Below, in pieces: positions 24,095-32,834 of a DNA stretch of 64,000 nucleotides. The notes under the pieces are model-generated. The model ran no database searches, had not been told where the DNA came from, and saw nothing but the letters and a program-made list of their open reading frames with translations. Each line of letters starts with the position of its first letter. Positions within the stretch are counted from its first letter, which is position 1. The stretch spans positions 1-64,000 of the forward strand of contig CAZPBK010000002.1 in the NCBI GenBank assembly GCA_964584985.1. Direction: 5' to 3'. The position numbers and the translations under genes are program-made. This DNA is from JABMRF01 sp964584985. GTDB taxonomy: Bacteria; Patescibacteriota; Patescibacteriia; UBA11705; JABHMO01.

Positions 24095-24904
24095 ATGGAT
24101 TTAACGGTAGTTATATTGAATTACAAACAAAAGGGATTGGTGAAGAATTGTTTAAAGTCTGTTTTTGAAAAGAAAATAAAAGCTGAATACGAAGTGATTG
24201 TGGTGGACAATAAATCTGAAGACGGATGTGAGAGAATGCTTAAAAAGTATTTTCCCGGCGTCAAATTCATCCAAGCCGGAAGGAATTTAGGCATGGGAGC
24301 GGGTAATAATTTGGGAATAAAATCCGCTCGCGGTCGTTATGTTTTGGTTATGAACCCCGATATTTTTGTATTTGATGATTCCATAAATAAACTGCTTGAT
24401 TATATAAAAAAAAGGAGTGATGTCGGCGTGGTGGCTCCGAGGTTATTAAATGCCGATAAGAGTTTGCAATATACCTGCTATCGTTGGCATAATTTTTGGA
24501 CTCCGGCTTACCGACGAACCTTTTTGGGGAATTTGCCATGGGCTAAACAAGAATTAGAGCGTTTTTTAATGACGGAATGGGATCGTAGTACAACCAGAGA
24601 AGTTGATTGGATACAGGGATCTTTTCTTTTGTTTTCCAAAAAGGCTTTGGATGAAGCGGGATATTTTGATGATCGTTTTTTTATGTATTTTGAAGATACC
24701 GATCTTTGCAGACGAATAAAATCAATCGGATACCGGAATATATATTTTTCCGAGGCGGAAGTTATACATCTGCACAGGCGTCAATCTGCGGAAGGTGGCA
24801 TGATGAAGGTTTTTTTAAATAAATTAACTAGGGTTCATATCAGCAGTTGGTTAAAGTATATGTGGAAATGGAGAAAGCGGGAATTGAAAAATATTTCCCA
24901 ATAA
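24095..24904 (+). CDS. Glycosyltransferase family 2
   Basis: A 269-residue GT-A enzyme beginning 4 nt after the previous one. Signatures are DLTVVILNYKQKGLVKNCLK, VVDNKSEDGCERML, RNLGMGAGNNLGIKSARG, LVMNPDIFVFDDS and FMYFEDTDLCRRIKSIGY. The last is the usual ED(T/V)D catalytic segment of rhamnosyltransferase-like GT2 proteins. It ends this glycosyltransferase operon, followed by a terminator. Confidence 0.88.
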   Translation: MDLTVVILNYKQKGLVKNCLKSVFEKKIKAEYEVIVVDNKSEDGCERMLKKYFPGVKFIQAGRNLGMGAGNNLGIKSARGRYVLVMNPDIFVFDDSINKLLDYIKKRSDVGVVAPRLLNADKSLQYTCYRWHNFWTPAYRRTFLGNLPWAKQELERFLMTEWDRSTTREVDWIQGSFLLFSKKALDEAGYFDDRFFMYFEDTDLCRRIKSIGYRNIYFSEAEVIHLHRRQSAEGGMMKVFLNKLTRVHISSWLKYMWKWRKRELKNISQ

Positions 24905-24914
24905 GCAAAATTTT

Positions 24915-24942
24915 AAAACAGCTGTTATAAGCTGTTTTTTTT
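24915..24942 (+). terminator. Rho-independent terminator
   Basis: AAAACAGC / GCTGTTTT stem (24915-24922 with 24931-24938) and a T run. A TATAAT at 24955-24960, just after it, may serve the next gene. Confidence 0.75.
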
Positions 24943-24969
24943 ATTAAAAAATGCTATAATAAACTTGAT

Positions 24970-26940
24970 ATGATGGAGTACCAACAAAATTTTTTGCCAC
25001 CGAAAAAAAAAGACTATAAAAACAAAGCCATGGGCTTGGGGCGTTTTTTTTTGATTGTTTTTCGTGTACTTCCTTACTTTGTTTTGGTTGTCTTGACCGG
25101 CGTAATTTTTTTGGCTGTGTTTGCCGGTATTTCCTTGGCTCCGTATTCATCATCCATCAGTTCTGTTTACCAAGAAGGACGAGAAGCCAAAATCAACTTG
25201 GAAAGAGCGGCCGGTTTTATTCAAAAAAAGGATTTTAATTCGGCTCTTAATTATTTACAAAAGGCGCAAGATAATTTTCAGGTTGCTGAAAAAGGATTGA
25301 AAAATATGGAAGAGGCGGCCGTTTTTAATAATGCTTATGCCGAAGATCAATTAACAGTGGCCAAAGAAATTGTCTTTATCGGCAATCGTTTATCGGATTC
25401 CTTGACTGATTTAACCTCAATAGCACAAGAGATAAATAATATTTTGACTCGGGAAGAGAGTAATTGGGAACAGATCAGTGATGAAAAAAAAGAAAAGATT
25501 TTAGGTATTTTATATAATTCTTCAGAGGATTTTAAACAAGTCCAAATCGATTTTGTCGAAGTGGGACAACATTTACAAGAAGTTGAGCGTCATAGACCTT
25601 TGTTTGTTTTTGATCGGGTCATTGATCCTTTGCATAGATATATTCCTCAACTGAAAAGAGCCTTTGACAGTGTTATTGTGATGTCCAAACTTTTACCGGC
25701 TTTTGCCGGTTATCCGGAAGAAAAAACTTACTTGTTTATAATGGAAAATAATCGGGAAATGCGACCGGCCGGCGGATTTATAGGGACTTACGGTTTAGTC
25801 AAGATAAAAAATGCTCAACTGCGAGAGTTTTTTACAGATAACAGTTATAATTTGGATAAAAAGGCCGAGCCTTATTTGGATATTGAGCCTCCGGAGCCGA
25901 TAGCTAAATACATGGATCAACCCAAATGGTTTTTTCGTGACAGCAACTGGTGGCCGGACTGGCCGACTTCGGCCGAGCAGATTAAGTGGTTTTACCAAAA
26001 AGAAGGAGGGAAAAACGGGATTGACGGTGTGATTGCCATTACTCCGGATGTAATTTCCGATATTTTGGGATTAATGGGATCTTTTGAAGTGAGTGGATTA
26101 ACTTTTAGTCAGGATAATTTTTGGGAACAATTGGAATATCATGTGGAGTACGGTTATGTTGAACATGGTACGTCGGTTGAGGAAAGAAAAAGCATTATTG
26201 GTGATTTGGGTAAGAAAATGATTGATCGTTTATATGAATTACCTATGAGTAAATGGCCGGGATTGATTGACATTGTCAGTAATAATGTTTTGGAAAAACA
26301 TATTTTATTATATTTTGAAGATTCGGAAATGCAGGCTTTGGCTGAAGAAAACAATTGGGCCGGAAGAGTAAAAAATTTTAACGGAGATTATTTAATGTTA
26401 GTGGATGCTAATTTGGCCGCATTGAAAACCGACGAGGTTATGGAAAGAACTATGAATTATAATTTATCCGAAAAAGATCAGGGGTTTGTTTCCACTGTTC
26501 GGGTTAATTATCAAAATATGGGAAATTTCAGTTGGAAAACCACGCGTTATAGAACTTACACGAGATTATATGTCCCTCTAAACAGTGAACTTTTGAGCAT
26601 AAAGGTCGGTGAAGAAAAAGTTAAGGATCAAGATATTGACTTGTATCGGGAGTTTGATAAAACTGCCTTTGGTCTGTTTTTTCAAGTGGAGCCGCAACAG
26701 TCGGTGACGGTGGAATGGAAATATCGTTTACCTGAAAGTTTATCCAAAAGTATCTTAGAGGAATATAACTTAATGGTGCAAAAACAACCGGGAATTCCGA
26801 AAATGAATTTGCAGTTGGATTTGAATTTTCAAAAATCTATTTTGGGCGGGCCGGAGTTTTTCAAGGACAGCGGTAAAAATCAAGTCAAACATGTGGAAGT
26901 GCTTAAAAAAGATCAGCAATTTTCGGTTTGGTTAAAATAA
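24970..26940 (+). CDS. DUF4012 domain protein
   Basis: A 656-residue protein with a single N-terminal membrane helix (about 31-55) and a helical segment after it (about 65-200) leading to the DUF4012 core, recognisable by YLFIMENNREMRPAGGFIGT and by IDGVIAITPDVISDILGLMG. The fold resembles LytR-CpsA-Psr-like or surface-attachment proteins, but function is unknown. It is exported and anchored. DUF4012 proteins often neighbour glycosyltransferases in Patescibacteria and Gram-positives, as here, suggesting a role in cell-wall glycan assembly. Confidence 0.85.
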   Translation: MMEYQQNFLPPKKKDYKNKAMGLGRFFLIVFRVLPYFVLVVLTGVIFLAVFAGISLAPYSSSISSVYQEGREAKINLERAAGFIQKKDFNSALNYLQKAQDNFQVAEKGLKNMEEAAVFNNAYAEDQLTVAKEIVFIGNRLSDSLTDLTSIAQEINNILTREESNWEQISDEKKEKILGILYNSSEDFKQVQIDFVEVGQHLQEVERHRPLFVFDRVIDPLHRYIPQLKRAFDSVIVMSKLLPAFAGYPEEKTYLFIMENNREMRPAGGFIGTYGLVKIKNAQLREFFTDNSYNLDKKAEPYLDIEPPEPIAKYMDQPKWFFRDSNWWPDWPTSAEQIKWFYQKEGGKNGIDGVIAITPDVISDILGLMGSFEVSGLTFSQDNFWEQLEYHVEYGYVEHGTSVEERKSIIGDLGKKMIDRLYELPMSKWPGLIDIVSNNVLEKHILLYFEDSEMQALAEENNWAGRVKNFNGDYLMLVDANLAALKTDEVMERTMNYNLSEKDQGFVSTVRVNYQNMGNFSWKTTRYRTYTRLYVPLNSELLSIKVGEEKVKDQDIDLYREFDKTAFGLFFQVEPQQSVTVEWKYRLPESLSKSILEEYNLMVQKQPGIPKMNLQLDLNFQKSILGGPEFFKDSGKNQVKHVEVLKKDQQFSVWLK

Positions 26941-26971
26941 GTGATTTTTTAGAATATTTAACCTTAAAATA

Positions 26972-27151
26972 AAAAAGGCCACCGGACAGTCTTGTTCAAG
27001 GCTGTCCGAGCGCGGAGATGTCCGCGCTCGGTTGCGGGAAGAATGCCCAAGCTTTTCATTTGAACTACTCGGTTTTCGCATCCGGTGGCGGCCAAACCTT
27101 TATATCGTGATATCACAGCGATCTTTGGTCGATAAATCGCTCAGGTTTTTT
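26972..27151. ncRNA. Candidate structured RNA, strand uncertain
   Basis: A 415-nt gene-free stretch (26941-27355) contains unusually GC-rich, self-complementary sequence. CCACCGGA (26979-26986) pairs with TCCGGTGG (27081-27088) to enclose hairpin GGACAG/CTGTCC (26984-27007, sharing its first bases with the closing stem), a perfect 8-bp GAGCGCGG/CCGCGCTC hairpin (27008-27029) and a third weaker arm. A second domain (AAACCT 27094-27099 with AGGTTT 27143-27148) encloses AGCGAT/ATCGCT. Both ends run into U-rich tracts, on the plus strand at 27146-27151 and on the minus strand at 26974-26969, so direction is open. It does not match RNase P, tmRNA, SRP or 6S signatures that I know. Confidence 0.5.
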
Positions 27152-27226
27152 ATCTTAAAATATTTTAGTATTAAAGCAAGCCTGGATTAAGACTTGTTTT
27201 TATTTTAAAAGTGGACAGGCCTGTTT

Positions 27227-27255
27227 TTGTGGTAAAAATATAATTGTGATAAAAT
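27227..27255 (+). promoter_or_regulatory. Predicted promoter of dnaE
   Basis: TTGTGG (27227-27232), 17-nt spacer, TAAAAT (27250-27255). A TATAAT at 27239-27244 is an alternative. The leader to the ATG would be about 94 nt. Confidence 0.4.
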
Positions 27256-27282
27256 AATTCATAGAAAAGCCATAAGCGATTT

Positions 27283-27315
27283 AACAAAGCAACCAAGGAG
27301 GGTCCTTTGTTTTTT
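27283..27315 (+). promoter_or_regulatory. Terminator-like hairpin in the dnaE leader, AGGAGG in the loop
   Basis: AACAAAG (27283-27289) pairs with CTTTGTT (27305-27311) and is followed by T residues. The loop carries AGGAGG (27296-27301), 54 nt before the dnaE ATG. It could end transcription early (attenuation) or present the AGGAGG to a ribosome or protein. Confidence 0.45.
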
Positions 27316-27355
27316 ATTTTTATTAAATCAAAAAAATTATTGTTAAAAAATATTT

Positions 27356-30300
27356 ATGAAATATGTACCGCTTCATGTTCATACCCACTACAGTCTGCTT
27401 GACGGTTTAACCAAACTGGATGATTTGGTGCAAAAAGCTAAGGATCAGCAAATGCCGGCAGTGGCTTTAACTGATCATGGGGTGATGTATGGAGCCATAG
27501 AGTTTTATCAAAAATGCAAAAAAGCGGGAATTAAGCCGATTATCGGGGAAGAGGCTTATGTGGTGGCTGATCGTCATAAAAAGTCAAAACAAGATGAAGA
27601 GCGCTTTCATCTTGTTTTGTTGGCCAAAAATTATAAAGGTTATGAAAATTTGATAAAACTGACCTCTTTGGCTCATTTGGAAGGTTTTTATTACAAACCA
27701 AGAATGGATTGGCACGCCTTAAAAGAGCACAGCGAAGGATTGATCGCTCTTTCTGCCTGTATGGCCGGAGAAATTCCCAAGGCCATTTTAAAAGGAAAAT
27801 CAGATCAAGAAATAGAAGAAATAATAAAAAAATATCAGGATATTTTTGGCCCGGATGATTTTTATTTGGAGGTTCAGCCTCATTTTAATTTGCCGGATCA
27901 AAAAAAGGTTAACAATAAAATCTTTGATCTCAGCAAAAAATTGAATATCCCCGTGGTGGCCACCAACGATACTCATTATTTGAACTCTGATGATGCGGAA
28001 GCACATGATATTTTGATTTGTTTGCAAACCAAAAAGACCATTAACGAAAAAAACAGGATGAGTTATTTGGGTGAGGATTTTTCGCTTTACACAAATGAAA
28101 AAATGGCCGACGCTTTTCGTAGCAATCCTGAAGTTTTGGAAAATACTGTAAAAATATCGGAAAAATGCAATTTGGAAATACCCTTGGGAGAAATACAACT
28201 GCCTTATTTTGCCGTACCTGAAGGAAAAACTTACACACAGCAATTAAAAGATATGTGTTATCAGGGAGTAAAGAAGAGATATGGCTTTGATCCTTTGGCG
28301 GAAGATCTAACCGATAAACAGAAAAATGCCTTGGATCGTTTGGATTATGAATTGGGAGTAATAGAAAAGATCGGTTATGATTCATATTTTTTGATTGTAC
28401 ACGACTTTATCCGTTGGGCGAAAGAACAGGAAATTGTTGTAGGTCCGGGGCGAGGTTCGGCCGCCGGCAGTGTGGTGGCTTATCTTTTGCAGATAACCAA
28501 TATTGATCCGCTCCATTATGATCTTCTTTTTGAAAGGTTTTTAAATCCGGATCGTGTATCCATGCCCGATATTGATATTGATTTTGCTGATGAAAGAAGG
28601 GAAGAGGTGCTTGGTTATGTGGAAAAAAAATATGGACAAGATCATGTGGCTCAAATTATTACTTTCGGAACCTTAGCGGCTAGAGCCGCGGTAAAAGATG
28701 TGGGTAGAGTTTTGGATATGCCATACAGTTTTTGCGACAAGATTTCCAAGCTTATTCCGATGAATGTTAACTTGGATGAAGCAATCACCAAAATTTCCGA
28801 GGTGAGAAATATTTATGAAACCAATGATGAAGCTCGGCGTTTGCTTGACTTTGCCAAAAAACTGGAAGGCGTGGCCAGACATGCTTCCACTCATGCTTGC
28901 GGAGTGGTTATTACCAGAGATCCTTTAGACAAATATTCACCGGTTCAGTTTTCCAGAGACAAGGATGATGTTGTTGTTTCTCAGTATTCTTTACATCCTA
29001 TTGAGGATTTGGGACTTTTGAAAATGGATTTTTTGGGATTAAAAAATCTGACTATTATCGAGCGTGCTTGTAATATTATTGAAAAAATTCATGGAAGAAA
29101 AATAGTAGTGGATGATTTGGGGCTTGATGATAAAAAAACTTATGATCTTTTTCAAAAAGGACATACAACCGGAGTTTTTCAATTTGAATCCAGCGGGATG
29201 AAAAGATATTTAAAAATGCTTAAACCCAATAATTTGGAAGATCTTATCGCCATGGTGGCTCTTTATCGTCCGGGACCGCTTAATTCCGGGATGGCTGATG
29301 AATTTATTGCCAGAAAACATGGAGAAAAAGAAATTACTTATTTACATCCATTAATGAAAGGATCTTTGGAAAATACTTATGGAGTAATTGTTTACCAGGA
29401 GCAGGTGATGCAACTTTCCAAAGTCATGGCCGGTTTTACCGGTGGACAGGCTGATACTTTGCGTAAAGCCATGGGTAAAAAAATAGCCGATTTAATGGAA
29501 AAAATGAAAAAAGAATTTTTGCAGGGATGTGCCAATAATAATTTGCCCAAAAATATAGCTGAGCAGACTTTTGAAAATATGGAAAAATTCGCTGAATATG
29601 GTTTTAATAAGTCACATGCCGCTTGTTACGCTTTAATCGCTTATCAAACCGCTTATTTGAAAGCCAATTATCCGGCGGAATTTATGGCTTCTTTGCTTAC
29701 TTCCGATCAAAACAATATGGACAGAGTGGCTATTGAAATTGATGAGTGCCAACAACGGGGAATTGAGATTTTACCGCCCAGTGTTAATGAAAGTTTTTCC
29801 ACTTTTACGGTGGTGGCCGAAACCCTGAATACCGGTAATCCGCGGATTCGTTTTGGCCTGAATGCGGTGCGTAATGTGGGGAAAAATGTGGCCAAGGCCA
29901 TTATTCACGAAAGAAAAGAATCGGGAAAATATAAAGATCTGGATGATTTCTTGTTTCGGGTCGGCGGAGAAAATTTGAATAAAAAGTCTTTGGAGGGATT
30001 GATAAAAAGTGGAGCCATGGATGTTTTTGGCAAGCGCTCCGAACTTTTGGGTAATTTGGAAAAAATGATTTTATATATCAAAGAAATGGAAGCCGGCAAA
30101 GCTTCCAATCAAAGAGATATTTTTTCCATAAACGCCTCTCCCGAGGATGCCCGACCAAAATTAAACCTTAAAGAGATTGAAGATTATGGATTGACTCAAA
30201 TTTTAGCTTGGGAAAAAGAATTTTTGGGGCTCTATGTTTCTGAGCATCCTTTTTCTAAATACAGAGATAAATTAAAAGGGAAAGTTACGGAATTGATTGA

Positions 30301-30865
30301 ACTTCGTTCGGAAAATATCGGGGACAAGCGTCCGGTTAAAGCGGCCGGTGTTATTACCGGTATAAAAAAGATTATGACCAAAAAAGGCGATCCCATGCTT
30401 TTTATAAAAATAGACGATTCTTTGGCCAATGTGGAATGTTTGATTTTTCCGAGATTATACAAAGAAAAAGAAAATATTTGGGAAGAGGGAAATATACTCT
30501 TGATAGACGGGACGGTTTCTTTAAAAGACGGTGAGGTGAAAGTTTTAGCCAATAATGCGTGGCAGATCAGAAATGAAAATTTTAAAGAAAATTTAGATGA
30601 ATTTCAGAATTATTCGCATGAAAAATCCGCGGGATTAAGAAAAAGTAATAGTAAGAAAGTTGTGGTTAAATATCCCACCGGTGCTGATGAAAGTTTTGCC
30701 AGCCAAGTAAAGATGCTTTTTATAAGTGTGCCGGGTAAATACCAGGTATGTTTAAAAGTCGGAGGAAAGATGGTAAAAACCCAGTTTTTTATTGATCTTT
30801 CCTTTGAAAGTAAGAAAAAGATTTTTTCCGTTTTGGGACCTGATTGTATTTTGGGTATAAAGTAA
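27356..30865 (+). CDS. dnaE: DNA polymerase III alpha subunit
   Basis: The 1169-residue replicative polymerase of the DnaE1 type. The N-terminal PHP domain starts HVHTHYSLLDGLTKLDDLV and keeps its metal-binding His (ALTDHGVMYG). GPGRGSAAGSVVAYLL and SMPDIDIDFADERREEVLGY hold the polymerase site, the latter with the catalytic Asp residues. HASTHACGVVI, VALYRPGPLNSGM, YQEQVMQL and YGFNKSHAACYALIAYQTAY are family signatures. A helix-hairpin-helix and an OB fold (VKAAGVITGIKK) complete it. It replicates the chromosome with the beta clamp. The leader has the hairpin described separately. Confidence 0.97.
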   Translation: MKYVPLHVHTHYSLLDGLTKLDDLVQKAKDQQMPAVALTDHGVMYGAIEFYQKCKKAGIKPIIGEEAYVVADRHKKSKQDEERFHLVLLAKNYKGYENLIKLTSLAHLEGFYYKPRMDWHALKEHSEGLIALSACMAGEIPKAILKGKSDQEIEEIIKKYQDIFGPDDFYLEVQPHFNLPDQKKVNNKIFDLSKKLNIPVVATNDTHYLNSDDAEAHDILICLQTKKTINEKNRMSYLGEDFSLYTNEKMADAFRSNPEVLENTVKISEKCNLEIPLGEIQLPYFAVPEGKTYTQQLKDMCYQGVKKRYGFDPLAEDLTDKQKNALDRLDYELGVIEKIGYDSYFLIVHDFIRWAKEQEIVVGPGRGSAAGSVVAYLLQITNIDPLHYDLLFERFLNPDRVSMPDIDIDFADERREEVLGYVEKKYGQDHVAQIITFGTLAARAAVKDVGRVLDMPYSFCDKISKLIPMNVNLDEAITKISEVRNIYETNDEARRLLDFAKKLEGVARHASTHACGVVITRDPLDKYSPVQFSRDKDDVVVSQYSLHPIEDLGLLKMDFLGLKNLTIIERACNIIEKIHGRKIVVDDLGLDDKKTYDLFQKGHTTGVFQFESSGMKRYLKMLKPNNLEDLIAMVALYRPGPLNSGMADEFIARKHGEKEITYLHPLMKGSLENTYGVIVYQEQVMQLSKVMAGFTGGQADTLRKAMGKKIADLMEKMKKEFLQGCANNNLPKNIAEQTFENMEKFAEYGFNKSHAACYALIAYQTAYLKANYPAEFMASLLTSDQNNMDRVAIEIDECQQRGIEILPPSVNESFSTFTVVAETLNTGNPRIRFGLNAVRNVGKNVAKAIIHERKESGKYKDLDDFLFRVGGENLNKKSLEGLIKSGAMDVFGKRSELLGNLEKMILYIKEMEAGKASNQRDIFSINASPEDARPKLNLKEIEDYGLTQILAWEKEFLGLYVSEHPFSKYRDKLKGKVTELIELRSENIGDKRPVKAAGVITGIKKIMTKKGDPMLFIKIDDSLANVECLIFPRLYKEKENIWEEGNILLIDGTVSLKDGEVKVLANNAWQIRNENFKENLDEFQNYSHEKSAGLRKSNSKKVVVKYPTGADESFASQVKMLFISVPGKYQVCLKVGGKMVKTQFFIDLSFESKKKIFSVLGPDCILGIK

Positions 30866-30866
30866 T

Positions 30867-30895
30867 TTAACAGAAGCTGTAATTTCTGATATAAT
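30867..30895 (+). promoter_or_regulatory. Predicted promoter
   Basis: TTAACA (30867-30872), 17-nt spacer, TATAAT (30890-30895), 30 nt before the next ATG. Confidence 0.6.
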
Positions 30896-30925
30896 ATAAA
30901 GGTAAATTAAGAATAAAAATAAAAT

Positions 30926-32062
30926 ATGTATATTAAAAAACACTCACAGGTAACCGGTGGTTATAAAAAATTAATTTTGGGCTTTGTGGCCGTAACCGTA
31001 TTTTTGGTTTTGTTTATTATTTATTTTTCAGCCAGCAAAGCGGTGGTTGAGGTGAAGCCCAATCCCACGGAAATTGAAACCGATTTTGTTTTGGATGTGG
31101 TCAGTGACGGAGGAAACCAGACAGCCATGCAGGGGGTTTTGTTTGAAACTGAAGTCCAAGGGAGCGACAGTTTTAAAGCGACCGGATCAAAAATTTTGGA
31201 TGGCGATACAATCGGACAAGTAAGTTTGATAAATAATAGAAATGAAGTGCAAACTTTGGTAAAAACTACTAGACTTTTGGCTGATAACGGTGTTTTATTG
31301 AGACTTAACCAAAGAGTTAATATTCCGGCCGGTGGGCAGATTCAGGCTGATGTTTATGCAGACGATCCCAATGCTTTTTCCGAGCTTCAGCCTACACATT
31401 TTACGATTCCGGGATTATGGGAAGGCCTGCAATCAGAGGTTTACGCTGAAAGCAACAGTGTTATCACCAGCTCGGGAGAAAGCATAAAAGTGGTTAAGGC
31501 CGCTGATATTGCTTCGGGAAAAGAAAAATTGACCCAAGAACTTTACGGTCGGGCAATTGATGAATTCAACTCAGAAATAAAAGGAGATCAGTATGTTAGC
31601 TTGGTGGTTTCCAAAAAGGTGGTGGAACAAGATATTGGAGCAAAAATTGACGAACAAGTGGAAGAGTTTGAAATAAAGGAAACCTTGGAGCTGGTTTTAG
31701 TTGGTTTGGATCAAAATAAGGTGATAGATTTGGCCGGAGAACGATTAAAAAATATTCTTCCGGAAGGTCACGGTTTAGCCAATGTTGATCCCGGAGAATT
31801 TGAATATACGGTTCAAAGTTTTGACGGTGATAAAAAAACAGCCAAAGTCAAGGTGCACATAGAAGGTTCCGCAGTAATAAAGGCGGATAATCCGATTTTA
31901 AGAAAAGAGAAAATAGTTGGTTTAAGTCCAAAAGGAGTAGAGTTGTATTTGGCTAACTTTGAGGAGGTTGATTCAGCAGAAGTGTTTTTAAGTCCTTTTT
32001 GGGTAAAAAAAGTACCTAAAATGGAGGATCATGTGGAGATAATAATTTTATCTAAAAAATAA
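30926..32062 (+). CDS. Baseplate-J-like membrane-anchored protein
   Basis: A 378-residue protein with one N-terminal membrane helix (about 14-33) and a long extracytoplasmic beta-rich region. The middle part (IPAGGQIQADVYADDPNAF, then GKEKLTQELYGRAIDEF) resembles the baseplate J-like proteins often annotated in Patescibacteria; phage J proteins form the baseplate edge, but in this context a cell-surface role is more likely. No phage genes are nearby. Function unknown. Confidence 0.55.
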   Translation: MYIKKHSQVTGGYKKLILGFVAVTVFLVLFIIYFSASKAVVEVKPNPTEIETDFVLDVVSDGGNQTAMQGVLFETEVQGSDSFKATGSKILDGDTIGQVSLINNRNEVQTLVKTTRLLADNGVLLRLNQRVNIPAGGQIQADVYADDPNAFSELQPTHFTIPGLWEGLQSEVYAESNSVITSSGESIKVVKAADIASGKEKLTQELYGRAIDEFNSEIKGDQYVSLVVSKKVVEQDIGAKIDEQVEEFEIKETLELVLVGLDQNKVIDLAGERLKNILPEGHGLANVDPGEFEYTVQSFDGDKKTAKVKVHIEGSAVIKADNPILRKEKIVGLSPKGVELYLANFEEVDSAEVFLSPFWVKKVPKMEDHVEIIILSKK

Positions 32063-32099
32063 GTTTGTTATTTAGTCGATTGTTGATTGATGATTTTTA

Positions 32100-32127
32100 T
32101 TGACTTAAGCTTATATAGTGATATACT
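32100..32127 (+). promoter_or_regulatory. Predicted promoter of the T-box-dtd-thrS unit
   Basis: TTGACT (32100-32105), 16-nt spacer, TATACT (32122-32127). The start of transcription is expected near 32134, giving a leader of about 200 nt. Confidence 0.7.
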
Positions 32128-32133
32128 GAAAAT

Positions 32134-32323
32134 AATCCGGTGATTGAGCTGATTACCAACCAGCTATTCTGATTTTATCAGATTTTAATGTGAAAAAGAC
32201 ATTAACCAAGCCGAGATGACAATTTTTATATGAAAAAGTGTCTTGAAGTTTGTATATTCAAGAAACTTGGGTGGAACCGTCCTTCGCCTTAAAAGGACCC
32301 CAAGAGTTAACTTGGGTTTTTTT
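32134..32323 (+). promoter_or_regulatory. T-box riboswitch (threonine type) before dtd-thrS
   Basis: The 3' part is a textbook T-box switch. Antiterminator: CTTGGG (32266-32271), bulge TGGAACC (32272-32278), GTCC (32279-32282), loop, GGAC (32295-32298), CCCAAG (32299-32304). The bulge is the T-box core; its UGGA would pair with a tRNA ending UCCA. Terminator: the same CCCAAG pairs instead with CTTGGG (32311-32316) followed by seven T. Upstream, a short hairpin AGCTG/CAGCT (32147-32165) shows ATTACCAAC in its loop, with ACC, a Thr codon, at 32155-32157 as the likely specifier. Further hairpins at 32168-32182, 32186-32204, 32218-32242 and 32243-32261 may stand for the linker stems. Uncharged tRNA-Thr would allow read-through. 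Confidence 0.85.
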
Positions 32324-32335
32324 ATTTGTTTGATT

Positions 32336-32785
32336 ATGAAATGCTTGATCCAAAGAGTAAATTCCGCTTCAGTGGAAGTGGATAAAAAAATTGTTGGAAA
32401 AATCGGACAAGGAGTTTTGATATTTTTGGGAGTGTTTGATCGGGATACTGGTGAGGATATTGATTATTTGGTGGAAAAGATTTTGAATTTAAGGATTTTT
32501 CCGGGTCAAAAAAAAGAGTTTGATTTTTCGCTTAGGCAAATAAAAGGTGAAATTTTAGTGGTTTCTCAATTTACACTTTGCGCTTCAACAGCCAAAGGTC
32601 GTCGTCCGGATTTTTCTCAAGCGGCTGAATCGGAAAAGGCCAAGATCTTGTATGAATTATTTGTTGAAAAACTGACAAAAAACAACCTTAAAATTGCCAC
32701 TGGACAATTTGGTAAGATGATGAAGGTTGATTTGCAAAACAGCGGGCCGGCTACTTTTATATTAAACAGCGTACAAAAGGCTTAA
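32336..32785 (+). CDS. dtd: D-aminoacyl-tRNA deacylase
   Basis: A 149-residue DTD that hydrolyses D-amino acids (and mischarged glycine) from tRNA. The two active-site signatures are VSQFTLCAST and NSGPATFIL, the latter the cross-subunit Gly-cisPro motif. The ATG at 32336 is preferred over an upstream frame that would run through the T-box terminator. It is the first gene behind the T-box, with thrS 49 nt later, so proofreading and charging enzymes are regulated together. Confidence 0.93.
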   Translation: MKCLIQRVNSASVEVDKKIVGKIGQGVLIFLGVFDRDTGEDIDYLVEKILNLRIFPGQKKEFDFSLRQIKGEILVVSQFTLCASTAKGRRPDFSQAAESEKAKILYELFVEKLTKNNLKIATGQFGKMMKVDLQNSGPATFILNSVQKA

Positions 32786-32834
32786 AAAATGTTTCTTGAA
32801 TATACGGAAGATAAAAATTAATAATTATAAAAAT

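Noticed and set aside
26972..27151. RNase P, tmRNA, SRP or 6S RNA
   Set aside because: None of the conserved sequences (for example GAGGAAAGUCC, the tRNA-like GGTTCRA end, or GGAAGCAG) is found on either strand.
27201..27230. ACAGGCCTGT palindrome as an operator
   Set aside because: A single short palindrome without a known regulator or repeat; it may just be the tail of the neighbouring folded element.
30926..32062. Prophage, because of the baseplate-J-like call
   Set aside because: No capsid, terminase, integrase or tail genes are nearby and the protein has a membrane anchor.
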